A stretch of DNA of 64,000 nt from Nannocystis sp. (GTDB lineage: Bacteria; Myxococcota_A; Polyangia; Nannocystales; Nannocystaceae), in the NCBI GenBank assembly GCA_016712315.1, contig JADJRG010000029.1, positions 868,001 through 932,000 on the forward strand, in the 5' to 3' direction. Positions within the stretch are counted from its first letter, which is position 1, and every line of letters starts with the position of its first letter. This document shows positions 8,500-17,218 of this stretch, in pieces. The translations under genes and the position numbers were made by a program. The notes under the pieces were generated by a model. The model had not been told where the DNA came from. It ran no database searches and worked only from the letters and a program-made list of their open reading frames with translations.

Positions 8500-10233
8500 C
8501 TACATCGACATCGACCCCTTGCGGAAGTCCGTCCCTGCCAAGTGTACATTGACCAAGACCGGCCTGCCTGCCCGCGCCGCGGCCTTCGCCTCGGCGATCC
8601 CGCTCGCGATCGCCGCGTGCGAGCGGATCTCGATCCCCACCGCCCCGAACCCCTCGGCGGCGCGGTGGTAGTCCGTCCGCGCCAGCGGCGTGCCGACGTC
8701 GTCCCCGAGCATCTCCACCTGATCGCGCGCGATCTGCGACCAACACGCGTCATTACCGACCACCGCGATCACCGGGATCTGGTGCCGCACAAAGGTGTCG
8801 AATTCCGGCAGCGTATAGCCCACCGACCCGTCCCCATAAATAATCCAAGTCTCCGCCGAGGGCCGGCACAGCTTCGCCCCCAGCGCGAAGCCGGCGCCCA
8901 CCCCGAGCGTCCCGAACACCCCCGGGTCCAGCCACGTCAGCGGCCCGCGCGGCCGCAGCGTATACGAGGAGGTCCCCACAAAATCGCCGCCATCCGCCAC
9001 CAGCACGCTATCGCCGTCGAGCAGCGGGTCGAGCTGTCGAAACAGATCCAGCGGATTCACCAGCTCAGCCGCGGGCGCCGACTTATGGGCGATCTCCGCC
9101 TCTCTCGCGTTGTCGCCCGCCCTCAGCTCCTCCAGCCAGCGCTCCCAGCGACCCCCGCCCGGCGACTCGCGCGCCAGCGCCCTTAAAAAACGCCCCGCGT
9201 CGCAGTGCGCCGCCACGTCCGGCCGGCGATTGCGCTGCATCTCCTCCAAGCTGCGGTTCGCCGCCACATACGTCGCCTTCGTCGGGATATGGCGCCCATA
9301 CTCCAGCCGGAAGTCCGCCGGCACCCCCGCCAGGATCACCAGGTCTGCCCCCTTCAGCGCGTTTCGGCGGCCATGCCGCAGCTGCAGCGCGTGGTTCGCC
9401 CCGAGCAGCCCGCGCGCCATGCCCGACAGATACACCGGCACCCCCAGCGCCTCGACCGCCCGCGCCACCTCCGCGGCCTCACGCGCCGACACCATCGCCT
9501 GCGAGCCCACCAGCAGCACCGGCCGCTCCGCCTTCGCGAGCGCCCGCGCCGCCCGCCGGATCGCCCCGTGCTCCGGCTCCGGCACCGCGATCACCGGCGG
9601 CACCCGCACCTCTTGTCCTTCGGCCCCCGCGAACAGGCGCCACGTATGGAAGTCCAAATACGCCGACATCGCCCGCTCCTGCACGCTCGGCGAGCGCCCT
9701 GGCTTCGACTTCGCCCCGTACCAGCTCTTCACCACCTCCGCGCTGTAGAGCAGGTCCACCGGCACCTCGACGAACACCGGCCCTGGCACCCCCGCCTGCG
9801 CCACCTGGAACGCGTGCTCCACCGTCGACACCAAGTCCCGCACCCGCCGCACCGACACCGCCCACTTCACGTGCGGCCGCATCAGCGCCATCTGATCGAT
9901 GTCTTGCAGCGCCCCGCGCCCGCGCAGCACCGTCGCCGTCGCCCCGCCAAAGAGCACCAGCGGCGACTGCGCGAGCTGAGCGTTCTTCACCGCCGTGATC
10001 GTGTTCGTCAGCCCCGGCCCGGCCGTCACCGCCGCCACCCCCGGGATCCCCGTCAGCCGCGCCACCGCGTCCGCCGCGAACACCGCGTTCGCCTCATGGC
10101 GGACATCCACGACCCGGATCCCGCGGCGCTTCGCGCCCACCAGGATCGGCGAGATATGCCCCCCGCAGAGGGTGAAGAGGAACTGAACTCCTTGCCTGTG
10201 CAAGACCTCCGCGATCCAAGATCCGCCGTCCAT
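8500..10233 (-). CDS. ThDP-dependent enzyme, ILVBL / 2-hydroxyacyl-CoA lyase-like
   Basis: 577 aa, the full length of acetolactate-synthase-fold enzymes, with PYR, middle and PP domains. The cofactor-activating Glu is in VRHEANAVFAADA at about residue 47, and the ThDP/Mg motif is GDGSVGYTLPEFDTFVRHQI...VVGND. The PP-domain sequence (EFDTFVRHQIPV, VGNDACWSQIARDQVEML, YHRAAEGFGA) is much closer to animal ILVBL, a 2-hydroxyacyl-CoA lyase (HACL2), than to IlvB, so I infer cleavage of a 2-hydroxyacyl-CoA rather than acetolactate synthesis. No small regulatory subunit gene is nearby, which agrees. A hotdog thioesterase gene lies 15 bp upstream on the same strand, fitting acyl-CoA metabolism. Confidence 0.88.
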   Translation of the reverse strand: MDGGSWIAEVLHRQGVQFLFTLCGGHISPILVGAKRRGIRVVDVRHEANAVFAADAVARLTGIPGVAAVTAGPGLTNTITAVKNAQLAQSPLVLFGGATATVLRGRGALQDIDQMALMRPHVKWAVSVRRVRDLVSTVEHAFQVAQAGVPGPVFVEVPVDLLYSAEVVKSWYGAKSKPGRSPSVQERAMSAYLDFHTWRLFAGAEGQEVRVPPVIAVPEPEHGAIRRAARALAKAERPVLLVGSQAMVSAREAAEVARAVEALGVPVYLSGMARGLLGANHALQLRHGRRNALKGADLVILAGVPADFRLEYGRHIPTKATYVAANRSLEEMQRNRRPDVAAHCDAGRFLRALARESPGGGRWERWLEELRAGDNAREAEIAHKSAPAAELVNPLDLFRQLDPLLDGDSVLVADGGDFVGTSSYTLRPRGPLTWLDPGVFGTLGVGAGFALGAKLCRPSAETWIIYGDGSVGYTLPEFDTFVRHQIPVIAVVGNDACWSQIARDQVEMLGDDVGTPLARTDYHRAAEGFGAVGIEIRSHAAIASGIAEAKAAARAGRPVLVNVHLAGTDFRKGSMSM

Positions 10234-10248
10234 GACATGTCTCCTAGG

Positions 10249-10653
10249 TCAGCTCGCCTCATCCGCCGGCGCGAGCACATGCCGCCCCGGGACGAAACAG
10301 ATCAGCTCAACGCTCATCACGACCACGTCCCCGCAGCGCACCTCGACGCTGACCAGCCGCTTCTTCCCCTCGTCCCCGGTGTACCGCGCCTCTGCCAGCA
10401 GCACATCACCCACCCGCACCGGCTTGAAGAACCGCGACTGCGCCGCCCCCAGCACCACGTTCGGGTGGTTCACCGCCAGCATGCCGGCGTAGTCCGCCAG
10501 CCCGAACACGAAGCCCCCGTGCACCAGCCCGAGCTCGTCCGCCGCCATCACCGGCGTCGTCACCAGCCGCACCAGCGCGCGCCGCTCGCTCAGCGCCACG
10601 GCCTCGCCCACCAGCCCCGGATCGATCCTCAAGTGCGTCGCGCGCGTCGTCAC
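10249..10653 (-). CDS. Hotdog-fold thioesterase
   Basis: 134 aa, typical of single-hotdog 4HBT/PaaI-like acyl-CoA thioesterases. The central helix region reads LGLVHGGFVFGLADYAGML, the usual H-G-G segment next to the active site, followed by the strand pattern AAQSRFFKPVRVGDVLLAEA and SVEVRCGDVVVMSVEL. The FKPVRVGD signature is also shared with FapR-like sensors, but there is no DNA-binding domain here. It is transcribed ahead of the ILVBL-like lyase, with which it probably acts on acyl-CoA substrates. Substrate chain length cannot be read from the sequence. Confidence 0.87.
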   Translation of the reverse strand: MTTRATHLRIDPGLVGEAVALSERRALVRLVTTPVMAADELGLVHGGFVFGLADYAGMLAVNHPNVVLGAAQSRFFKPVRVGDVLLAEARYTGDEGKKRLVSVEVRCGDVVVMSVELICFVPGRHVLAPADEAS

Positions 10654-10706
10654 GTCCGCCGCTTATATCACGCGCGTGATCGCCATGTTCACCCGGGCGA
10701 TCGCTC

Positions 10707-11615
10707 CTACACGCACGCCTCGATCGCCCCCTTCAGCCCCGGGTGCGAGAATTCAAAGCCCAGCGCCAGCGCCCTCCCCGGGATCGCCCGCTGCCCCTCG
10801 AGCAGCACCGTCGCCGCCTCACCCAGCGCCAACCGCAGCGCGAACGCCGGTGTCGGCACGATCGTCGGCCGACGGAGCACCTCACCCAGCGTCGTCATCA
10901 GCTCGCGGTTGCTCGCCGGCGTCGGCGCCGTCCCGTTCACCGCCCCGTCGTAGCGTGGATCGGTCAGCGCCGCCGTGATCATGCCGACGAGGTCGTCGAC
11001 GTGGATCCACGGCATGTACTGCCGCCCCGAAGCGATCGGCCCCGCCACCCCCAAACGCGCCACCGGCAGCAGCGAGGCCAACGCCCCGCCGCCCCGCCCG
11101 AGCACCACCCCGATCCGCAGCCGCACCACCCGCACCCCGAGCCCCTCCGCCGCCCGCGCGGCCGCCTCCCAAGCCACGCACAATTCGGCCAGAAAGCCGC
11201 TCCCAGGCGCCGCCGACTCGTCCACCGCCTCCTCCCCGCGATCGCCATAAAACCCCACCGCCGACGCCGACACCATCACCGAAGGCCGCACCTTCGCCGC
11301 CGCGATCGCCGCGACCACCGCCTCCGTCAGCCCCACCCTCGAGTCCACCAACGCGCGCTTTCGCGCGTCACTCCACCGCGTCCCGATCACCGGCTCCCCC
11401 GCCAAGTTGATCACCGCGTCGCAGCCGTCGATCGCCCGCTCCAACGCCGCCGCTCCCCCACCCGCGTCGATCACCGTCACCCCAGCCCCCAGCGCCGCCT
11501 GCGCCTTCGCGGGCGCTCGCGCCCACACCCGCAGCAGGTGCCCCTGCCCCAGCAACCGCCCCGTCAACGCCTGGCCGATGAACCCTGTCGCGCCCGTAAT
11601 AAAGATCTGCATCAA
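10707..11615 (-). CDS. TIGR01777 family NAD(P)-dependent epimerase (YfcH/SULA-like)
   Basis: 302 aa, family length. The N-terminus has the Rossmann motif ITGATGFIGQALTGRLL; then come the family-specific INLAGEPVIGTRWSDARKR, SASAVGFYGDRG (Tyr of the SDR active site), and the substrate-domain motif MPWIHVDDLVGMI. The C-terminal ~60 residues (VPTPAFALRLALGE, FEFSHPGL) match the DUF1731 tail that defines TIGR01777. These are short-chain-type oxidoreductases of uncertain substrate, often linked to cell division or sugar-nucleotide chemistry in name only. Cytoplasmic. Confidence 0.93.
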   Translation of the reverse strand: MMQIFITGATGFIGQALTGRLLGQGHLLRVWARAPAKAQAALGAGVTVIDAGGGAAALERAIDGCDAVINLAGEPVIGTRWSDARKRALVDSRVGLTEAVVAAIAAAKVRPSVMVSASAVGFYGDRGEEAVDESAAPGSGFLAELCVAWEAAARAAEGLGVRVVRLRIGVVLGRGGGALASLLPVARLGVAGPIASGRQYMPWIHVDDLVGMITAALTDPRYDGAVNGTAPTPASNRELMTTLGEVLRRPTIVPTPAFALRLALGEAATVLLEGQRAIPGRALALGFEFSHPGLKGAIEACV

Positions 11616-11731
11616 AGTCCCGCGCCCACCCTACGCCACCTGCCCCTGATCGCCACCCGCCGCGCCCGCCGGCGAGCGTGCACAATCACACTGCCGCCCG
11701 CGCCCGGCGATGACCTGTCCTTGAAGACATC

Positions 11732-11747
11732 CTGCCCTAAAGGGCAG
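11732..11747. terminator. Short stem-loop after the TerB-like gene
   Basis: CTGCCC-TAAA-GGGCAG forms a perfect 6-bp stem (7 bp if the A/T pair closes). It begins 2 bp before the 3' end of the TerB-like gene is reached on the minus strand, that is, just upstream of the TIGR01777 gene region. No U-tract follows on either strand, so it could be a pause or protection hairpin rather than a classical terminator. Confidence 0.35.
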
Positions 11748-11748
11748 C

Positions 11749-12306
11749 TCAAGCCAGGCGGAACAGCGCCGCGCGCAGCCGGTCCAGGCGCCGCAGCAGC
11801 GCCGAGTCGCCGCGCACCGACGCCACCACCGCGACCTCGGACTCCGCGATCAGCGCCTCGACCAGCTCGGCCGAGATCCCCACCGCCGCGCCCAGGCCGC
11901 GGATCCGCCCCAGCTCCTCGCTCGACAGCCCGTCGCTCGCCGCGATGAACGCGGCCCCGCTGATCACCAGCCGCGCCTTCACCGAGCCCGCCGGGATCAG
12001 CGCCTTCACGTGCTGCTCCATCGCCCCCTCGAGCTCCCCGCCCAGCAGCTCCTCGTGCAGCGGCTCGGGCACCCGGTAATAGTCCAGCAGCCCCCGCATC
12101 GCCTTCGCCTCGCGCTCGCTGAGCCCGTCCGCCGCGGCGACGTGGCGGGCCACCAGCGCCAGCCCGATCGACTCCGCCAGCGTGAGCGCGACCCCGCCCT
12201 CATCATCCGCGGCGCTCGCCTCGCTCGCCAGGTTCTCAGCCGCCTCGCTCGAGATCTGAGCGCCGGCAAGGATCGTGCGTGTACGTTCGACGAAGGGGTT
12301 TTGCAT
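11749..12306 (-). CDS. TerB-like helical protein
   Basis: 185 aa from the ATG at 12306 (MQNPFVERTRTI). The protein is all-helical in appearance. The segments LIGLALVARHVAAADG-like (around residues 60-80, with ADGLSEREAKAMRGLLDYY) and LVISGAAFIAASDGLSSEELGRIRGL (around 125-150) are two copies of the A-DG-x-S/E pattern, an acidic metal-binding-like motif of the TerB/DjlA fold (PF05099). TerB-fold proteins are linked to tellurite resistance or membrane stress but most bacterial members are uncharacterised. Here it stands between an epimerase and a membrane protein. Fold call moderate; function unknown. Confidence 0.65.
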   Translation of the reverse strand: MQNPFVERTRTILAGAQISSEAAENLASEASAADDEGGVALTLAESIGLALVARHVAAADGLSEREAKAMRGLLDYYRVPEPLHEELLGGELEGAMEQHVKALIPAGSVKARLVISGAAFIAASDGLSSEELGRIRGLGAAVGISAELVEALIAESEVAVVASVRGDSALLRRLDRLRAALFRLA

Positions 12307-12396
12307 CGGCAACCGCCCCCGATCTTCGCAGCCCGCCGCGAGCACGACAAGCCAAAACCTGGCGCACTCCCGCCCTCACGAGCGCCCTCGCCCCTC

Positions 12397-13104
12397 TCAG
12401 GCCTCGATCAGCGATCCGCTCGCCCTCTCATTGCGGAAGGGCTGGCCGCGCAGCCCCCCGTCCAGCAGCGCGCGTCGGCTGATCAGCAGCCGGCACAGCG
12501 CGCGCCACCGCTGGAGATCGTGGTGCAGCGCCGCGTCGCTCGCCGCCGACGCGGCCGCCTTGTAGCGCAACCTCCCGGCGATCCGATCGCCGAGCCACCC
12601 GCCGATCCCCACCGTCGTCATCAGCGTCAGCACGCTGATCACCACCATCAACAGCCCGCTCAAGAAGAACAGCGTCTCGACGGCGAAGCGCGGCGGGATC
12701 ACCAACATGCTCGCCAGCATCAAGCCGATCAGCCCCGCGCCGAACGCCCCCATCACCCAACGCAGCGCCGCCGCCGCTCGCAGCCCGCGCAGCTCCGCGG
12801 CCGCCAACGCCCGCGATCCCGCCAGCCCTGACACCCGCACCGCCCCATCCACCACCTGCTCTGCGGAGCAGCGACCATCCATCGACACGTGCGCGTCGAA
12901 GTCGCCGCGGCGCACCGTCACCTCCAGCGCGCGCCCCATCGTCGCCCGCGCCTCGACCGCGTACCCCTCCTCCTCCGGGAAGTAAGCGGCCACCTGCGCC
13001 TCGATCTCACCGACCAGACCCGCGAGATCGCGCTCCAGATCCTCACGCACGCGCCCGCGGAGCGCCAGCGACCATCCGAAGCCACGACTCGACGGCGCCC
13101 GCAT
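12397..13104 (-). CDS. Two-helix membrane protein of unknown function
   Basis: 235 aa from the ATG at 13104 (MRAPSSRGFGW); in-frame codons upstream to 13164 are Arg/Gly-rich and probably untranslated. Residues 1-110 are soluble, with a charged amphipathic start and a beta-rich part (EARATMGRALEVTVRRGDFDAHV). Two membrane helices follow at about 118-140 (VMGAFGAGLIGLMLASMLVI) and 146-172 (FFLSGLLMVVISVLTLMTTVG), then a basic C-terminal cytoplasmic region. It ends 90 bp upstream of the TerB-like gene start. No family recognised. Confidence 0.7.
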   Translation of the reverse strand: MRAPSSRGFGWSLALRGRVREDLERDLAGLVGEIEAQVAAYFPEEEGYAVEARATMGRALEVTVRRGDFDAHVSMDGRCSAEQVVDGAVRVSGLAGSRALAAAELRGLRAAAALRWVMGAFGAGLIGLMLASMLVIPPRFAVETLFFLSGLLMVVISVLTLMTTVGIGGWLGDRIAGRLRYKAAASAASDAALHHDLQRWRALCRLLISRRALLDGGLRGQPFRNERASGSLIEA

Positions 13105-13172
13105 CGCCCACCAACGTAGCCGCCCAAGGCGCGATCGTCCAGCCGCACCCGCGAGCCCGCGCACCCGCGGCT

Positions 13173-14444
13173 TCAGCGACGACCGCGACCGCCGCCCCCA
13201 CGACCGCCACGACCCCCCCCGCGGCCGCCGCCTCGCGCAGGCCCCGGCGAGCGCGGCTCACCCGCCCCTGGGCGCGGCGCACCCCGCACCAGCGAGGTCG
13301 GCGGCGGCGGCGGCCGCGACGGCGGGAAGGGGTGCTCCTCGATCCGCTCGATGTGTTTCCCGAGCAAGCGCTCGATGTCCGCCAAGTACGCCCGCTCCTC
13401 ATCATCGCAGAACGACACCGCCACCCCTGAGGCGTCCGCTCGGCCCGTCCGCCCGATCCGGTGCACATACGTCTCCGGCACGTTCGGCAGGTCGTAGTTG
13501 ATCACGTGCGTCACCCCCGTGACATCGATCCCGCGCGCCGCGAGATCGGTGGCCACCAGCACCGCCAGCTCACCCGCCTTAAAGCCCTCGAGCGCGCGCG
13601 TACGCGCCCCTTGCGACTTATTACCGTGGATCGCCGCCGCCGAGACCCCGGCGTGGTGCAGGTGCTCGGCGATACGGTTCGCCCCGTGCTTCGTGCGGCT
13701 GAAGACCAGCGCCCGCCCGACCCCCCTCCCTCGCAGCACGTGCAGCAGCAGGCCCCGCTTCGCGTCCTTGTCGACGAAGCACACCTGCTGCTCGACCTTC
13801 TCCGCCGCCGAGGACACCGGCGACACCGCGATGTGCACCGGGTCCGTCAGCAGCGAGTCGGCCAGCGCGCGGATCTCCGGCGGCATCGTCGCCGAGAAGA
13901 ACAACGTCTGACGCTTGCTCGGCAGCACCCGCACGACCCGGCGCACGTCCGGCAAGAAGCCCATGTCGAGCATCCGATCCGCCTCGTCGAGCACGAAGAT
14001 CTGGATGTCCGCGAGGCTGACGATCCGCTGCTCCATCAGATCGAGGAGCCGCCCCGGGGTCGCCACCAGGATGTCGATCCCGCGGCGCAGCTCCGCCTCT
14101 TGCGGCCCTTGGCTCACCCCGCCGAAGATCACCGCGTGCCACAGCTCGAGGTGCTTGCCGTAGCGCGCGAAGCTCTCCTCGATCTGCGCCGCGAGCTCGC
14201 GCGTCGGCGTCAGGATCAGCGCGCGCATCTTCGGCTCATCGCCGGCCATCGCGTCGATCCTCTGGAGGATCGGCAGCGCGAAGGCCGCCGTCTTACCGGT
14301 GCCTGTGCGCGCGCAGCCGATCAGATCGCGGCCGGCGAGCGCTGGCGGGATCGCCTCGATTTGGATGGGAGTAGGATCGGTGTAGCCCGCGTCGCTCACG
14401 GCGCGGACGAGGCTCGGCGAGAGCCCGAGGTCGCTGAAGTTCAC
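13173..14444 (-). CDS. DEAD-box ATP-dependent RNA helicase, RhlE-like
   Basis: 423 aa from a GTG at 14444 (MNFSDLGLSP) preceded by AGGGACG at good spacing; ATGs at 14462 and 14528 would only add a non-family extension. All DEAD-box motifs are intact: Q motif (PTPIQIEAIP), I (ARTGTGKT), Ia (PTRELAAQ), II (LDEADRMLDMGF), III (SAT), IV (LVFSRTKHGANRIAEHL), V (ATDLAARGIDV), VI (YVHRIGRTGRA). The ~50-residue C-terminal tail is Pro- then Gly/Arg-rich (RGG repeats), a non-specific RNA-binding tail. It unwinds structured RNA, probably in ribosome assembly or mRNA decay. It is transcribed divergently from the VIT/VWA gene. Confidence 0.95.
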   Translation of the reverse strand: MNFSDLGLSPSLVRAVSDAGYTDPTPIQIEAIPPALAGRDLIGCARTGTGKTAAFALPILQRIDAMAGDEPKMRALILTPTRELAAQIEESFARYGKHLELWHAVIFGGVSQGPQEAELRRGIDILVATPGRLLDLMEQRIVSLADIQIFVLDEADRMLDMGFLPDVRRVVRVLPSKRQTLFFSATMPPEIRALADSLLTDPVHIAVSPVSSAAEKVEQQVCFVDKDAKRGLLLHVLRGRGVGRALVFSRTKHGANRIAEHLHHAGVSAAAIHGNKSQGARTRALEGFKAGELAVLVATDLAARGIDVTGVTHVINYDLPNVPETYVHRIGRTGRADASGVAVSFCDDEERAYLADIERLLGKHIERIEEHPFPPSRPPPPPTSLVRGAPRPGAGEPRSPGPARGGGRGGGRGGRGGGGRGRR

Positions 14445-14556
14445 GCGCCGTCCCTGACACATTCTCGGCCCGACGTCGAGCATTTCCGGCCTCGGCTGCG
14501 CGAAGCGAGGGCCGCCCGCCGAGAACATTCACCGCCCTTGCGTGTCCCTCGGCCTC

Positions 14557-17028
14557 ATGAAGCGCATCGACACGCTCACCCTCCGGCTCGCCCTCGGGCT
14601 CGCGATCGGGCTCACCGCCCCTGCGGGTGCAGCTCACGCGGACGACCTCAGCGCGACCCTCGGCCAGCCGCTCGCCGAGGTCTCCCACGCAGTGGACGTC
14701 CGGATCGTCGACGGGATCGCCCGCTACACGGTCCGCCGCACCTTCGCCAACAGCGGCGTCCGAGCCGACGAAGCCGCGCTCGCGATCGACCTCCCCCCCG
14801 GCGCCGCCGCCACCGGCCTGCGGATCCGCGCCCGTGATCGCTGGTACAGCGGCGATCTCATGGAGGCCGAGGCCGCCCGCGAGAAGTACCAAGAGCTCAC
14901 CGGCCTCGGCGCCTGGGCCCCCAAGGATCCCGCCCTCCTCCAGTGGGTGTGGGCCGATCGCCTCAGCCTCCAAGTCTTCCCGGTCTTCGAGGGCGGCGCC
15001 AACACCGTCGAGTACACGCTCACCGCCCCGCTCGCCTACCGCGACGGCCGCTACCTCCTCGCCTACCCGCGCCCGCGCGGCGGTCCAGAGGAGGGCGCGC
15101 TGCCCCTCGCGACACCTGTCCTACGGGTCATGCCAGGCTACGGCGACGCCACCCTCCCCGTCTTCATCGACGGACAGCGCGTCATCATCGACGCCCCCGT
15201 CGTCCTCCGCCCGCCGCCGACGCCGCCCTGGTACGGCGACGGCGAGCCCTCCCCGACCGCCAGCTACGTCCACAGCAAGATCCCCGTCGAAGGCCTCGGC
15301 GAGGCCCGAGCCGCCCGGATCAACGTCGAGATCAACCACACCTACCGCGGCGATCTCGAGCTCGAGCTCGTCACCCCCGGCGGCGCTCGCCTCGCCGTCA
15401 CTCGTGGTCACGGCGGCGACAACGATCTCCGCGGCGAATTCACCGTCGAGCTACCGCCCGGCACCGCTCCAGGCGGCGACTGGGTCCTCTCCGTCTCCGA
15501 TCGCGCCGGCCTCGACGTCGGCACCCTCGAGCGCTGGACCCTCGCCCTCGATCACGCCGCAGCGACCGCAAACGCTCCCAAGTGGGGCCCCTCGCGCGCC
15601 GCCAGCGATCTCCCGCTCTTCATCCCCGACGCCCCCGCGAGCGCCGGCGACGGCGGCCTCGCCCTCATCGAGATCATGGCCCCCCCGATCCGCACCCTCG
15701 CCGCCCGTCTCGGCCGCGTCGTCGCCTCGCCGAGGAGCGCCTTCACTCGCCTCGAGGTCGACGTCGCCGCCCAGCTCCGCCCGCTCCCCCGCGGCGCCTC
15801 GGTCGTCTTCGTCATCGACGCCTCCCGCTCGCTCTCCCCCGCGGCGCTGCAGAAGCAGCTCGACGTCGCTCGCGCCTACGTCACCCACATCCCCGACGCG
15901 CACGTCGAGATCGTGCTCTTCCGGCGCTCCGCCGAGCGGCTCTTCGGCGCCTTCGTCCCCGCGCCGAGCCTCGCCGGCGCGCTCGCGGACGCGGCCGCGC
16001 GCGGCCGCCTCGCGCGCGGCAACGGCAGCGCCCTCGAAGAGGGCCTCCGAGTCGCCGCCGAGGCCCTCCAACGACGCCGCGGCCCGCTGCGGATCGTCCT
16101 ACTCAGCGACGCCCGCGCCCGCGCCCGCTTCACCTCGGAGATCGGCGAGGCCGCCGCCGCGCTCGCTCCACCTGGCGCGATCACCCACCTCGTCATCCCG
16201 GAGCTCACCGGCGCCGAAGCCGACTTGATCCGCGACGACGCCCACATCTTCGCCGCGATCCCGGCCAGCCGCGGCGGAGTCCTCTATCACCTCGAGGTCG
16301 GCGAAGAGATCGCCGACAAAGAGCTCGCCGCCGGCGTCCTCGGCCTCGTCCGACCCGTCAGCATCGACAACCTCGCCGTCGATCTCGGCGATCCCGAGCG
16401 CCTCCCGGAGCTCCCGAGCGCCCTCCGCGAGGGCGAGGGCTTGCGCGTGATGGTGCGCCGCGCCGCCGCCCCGCGCAGCGTCGTCATCACCGGCGCGATC
16501 TGGTCCGAGCCTCTACGACGAGTCGTCCAGACCACCCACGCCTTCGACCAGGCGACCGCCGCCTTCGTCTTCTCCGAGGACGAGCACCAAGACCTCACCG
16601 ACGCCGAGATGATGCGCGTCGCCCTCTTCGGCCGCGCCGTCTCACCTGTCACTTCATACCTGGCCACAGAGCCAGGAGTTCGCCCCTCCACCATCGGCCT
16701 CGGCGGCCTCGGCCTGCTCGGCGCCGGCCACGGCGGCGGCGGCTCGGGCGCGGGCATGGTCGGCGGCGTCAGCCACTTGGGCAAGCCCTGGACCCTCGCC
16801 GAGCTCGCCGCCGAAGGCCTCGCCGCGTGCAAGACCGCGCACCCGCCCGTGCGCGGTTGGAGCCTCGATCTCGAGGTCGAGACCACCTCCCAAGAGATCG
16901 TCGACATCCTCGCCAAACGCTCGACCTCGGCCTCCTTGGACCGCTGCGTCGTCGAGGCCATCTGGCAGATCGAGCTCACCTGGAATTTCACGGACGAGCG
17001 CGCGACGCACCCGCTCACCCTGCGCTGA
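14557..17028 (+). CDS. Secreted VIT - P-domain - VWA protein with AgmX/PglI-like C-terminus
   Basis: 823 aa from the ATG at 14557; a GTG at 14542 is possible. A signal peptide ends near AHA-DD. A VIT domain occupies about residues 35-190 (NTVEYTLTAPLAYRDGRYLL), as in inter-alpha-trypsin-inhibitor-type proteins. Residues ~245-330 form a proprotein-convertase P-domain (INVEINHTYRGDLELELVTP; GDWVLSVSDRAGLDVGTL), an unusual insertion. A VWA domain follows at ~405-580 (VVFVIDASRSLS, a DxSxS MIDAS motif). After a Gly-rich spacer (GLGLLGAGHGGGGSG) the last ~75 residues end in LDRCVVEAIWQIEL, resembling the AgmX/PglI/TonB-like C-terminal domain of myxobacteria. This suggests a periplasmic or surface adhesion/motility-related role, not shown. 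Confidence 0.82.
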   Translation: MKRIDTLTLRLALGLAIGLTAPAGAAHADDLSATLGQPLAEVSHAVDVRIVDGIARYTVRRTFANSGVRADEAALAIDLPPGAAATGLRIRARDRWYSGDLMEAEAAREKYQELTGLGAWAPKDPALLQWVWADRLSLQVFPVFEGGANTVEYTLTAPLAYRDGRYLLAYPRPRGGPEEGALPLATPVLRVMPGYGDATLPVFIDGQRVIIDAPVVLRPPPTPPWYGDGEPSPTASYVHSKIPVEGLGEARAARINVEINHTYRGDLELELVTPGGARLAVTRGHGGDNDLRGEFTVELPPGTAPGGDWVLSVSDRAGLDVGTLERWTLALDHAAATANAPKWGPSRAASDLPLFIPDAPASAGDGGLALIEIMAPPIRTLAARLGRVVASPRSAFTRLEVDVAAQLRPLPRGASVVFVIDASRSLSPAALQKQLDVARAYVTHIPDAHVEIVLFRRSAERLFGAFVPAPSLAGALADAAARGRLARGNGSALEEGLRVAAEALQRRRGPLRIVLLSDARARARFTSEIGEAAAALAPPGAITHLVIPELTGAEADLIRDDAHIFAAIPASRGGVLYHLEVGEEIADKELAAGVLGLVRPVSIDNLAVDLGDPERLPELPSALREGEGLRVMVRRAAAPRSVVITGAIWSEPLRRVVQTTHAFDQATAAFVFSEDEHQDLTDAEMMRVALFGRAVSPVTSYLATEPGVRPSTIGLGGLGLLGAGHGGGGSGAGMVGGVSHLGKPWTLAELAAEGLAACKTAHPPVRGWSLDLEVETTSQEIVDILAKRSTSASLDRCVVEAIWQIELTWNFTDERATHPLTLR

Positions 17029-17053
17029 AGGTCGCGGCGGCTGCGCCCGATGC

Positions 17054-17218
17054 ATGCACACCGCCGCGAACGAACGCCTGCCTCACCTCCCCCGCCTCGG
17101 CCTCGGCACCTGGAAGCCCAGCACCGAGCGGGAGGCCGCGGCTCGAAGCGGACGAACCAGTGCGAGATTCGCGCGCGGCTTGCGCGACGCGACCTCGTGC
17201 TTCATGTGCTGTCTATGA
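17054..17218 (+). pseudogene. 54-codon ORF resembling the N-terminus of an aldo/keto reductase
   Basis: The ORF starts with ATG at 17054 and ends with TGA overlapping the Rieske gene start in an ATGA junction. It translates to MHTAANERLPHLPRLGLGTW and continues KPSTERE. The PRLGLGTWK stretch is the first beta strand signature of aldo/keto reductases (GLGTW-K), but the remaining ~30 residues are Arg/Ala-rich and no AKR barrel follows. I read it as a truncated AKR remnant, or as a small coupled leader ORF for the Rieske gene. Both readings are inference. Confidence 0.4.
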
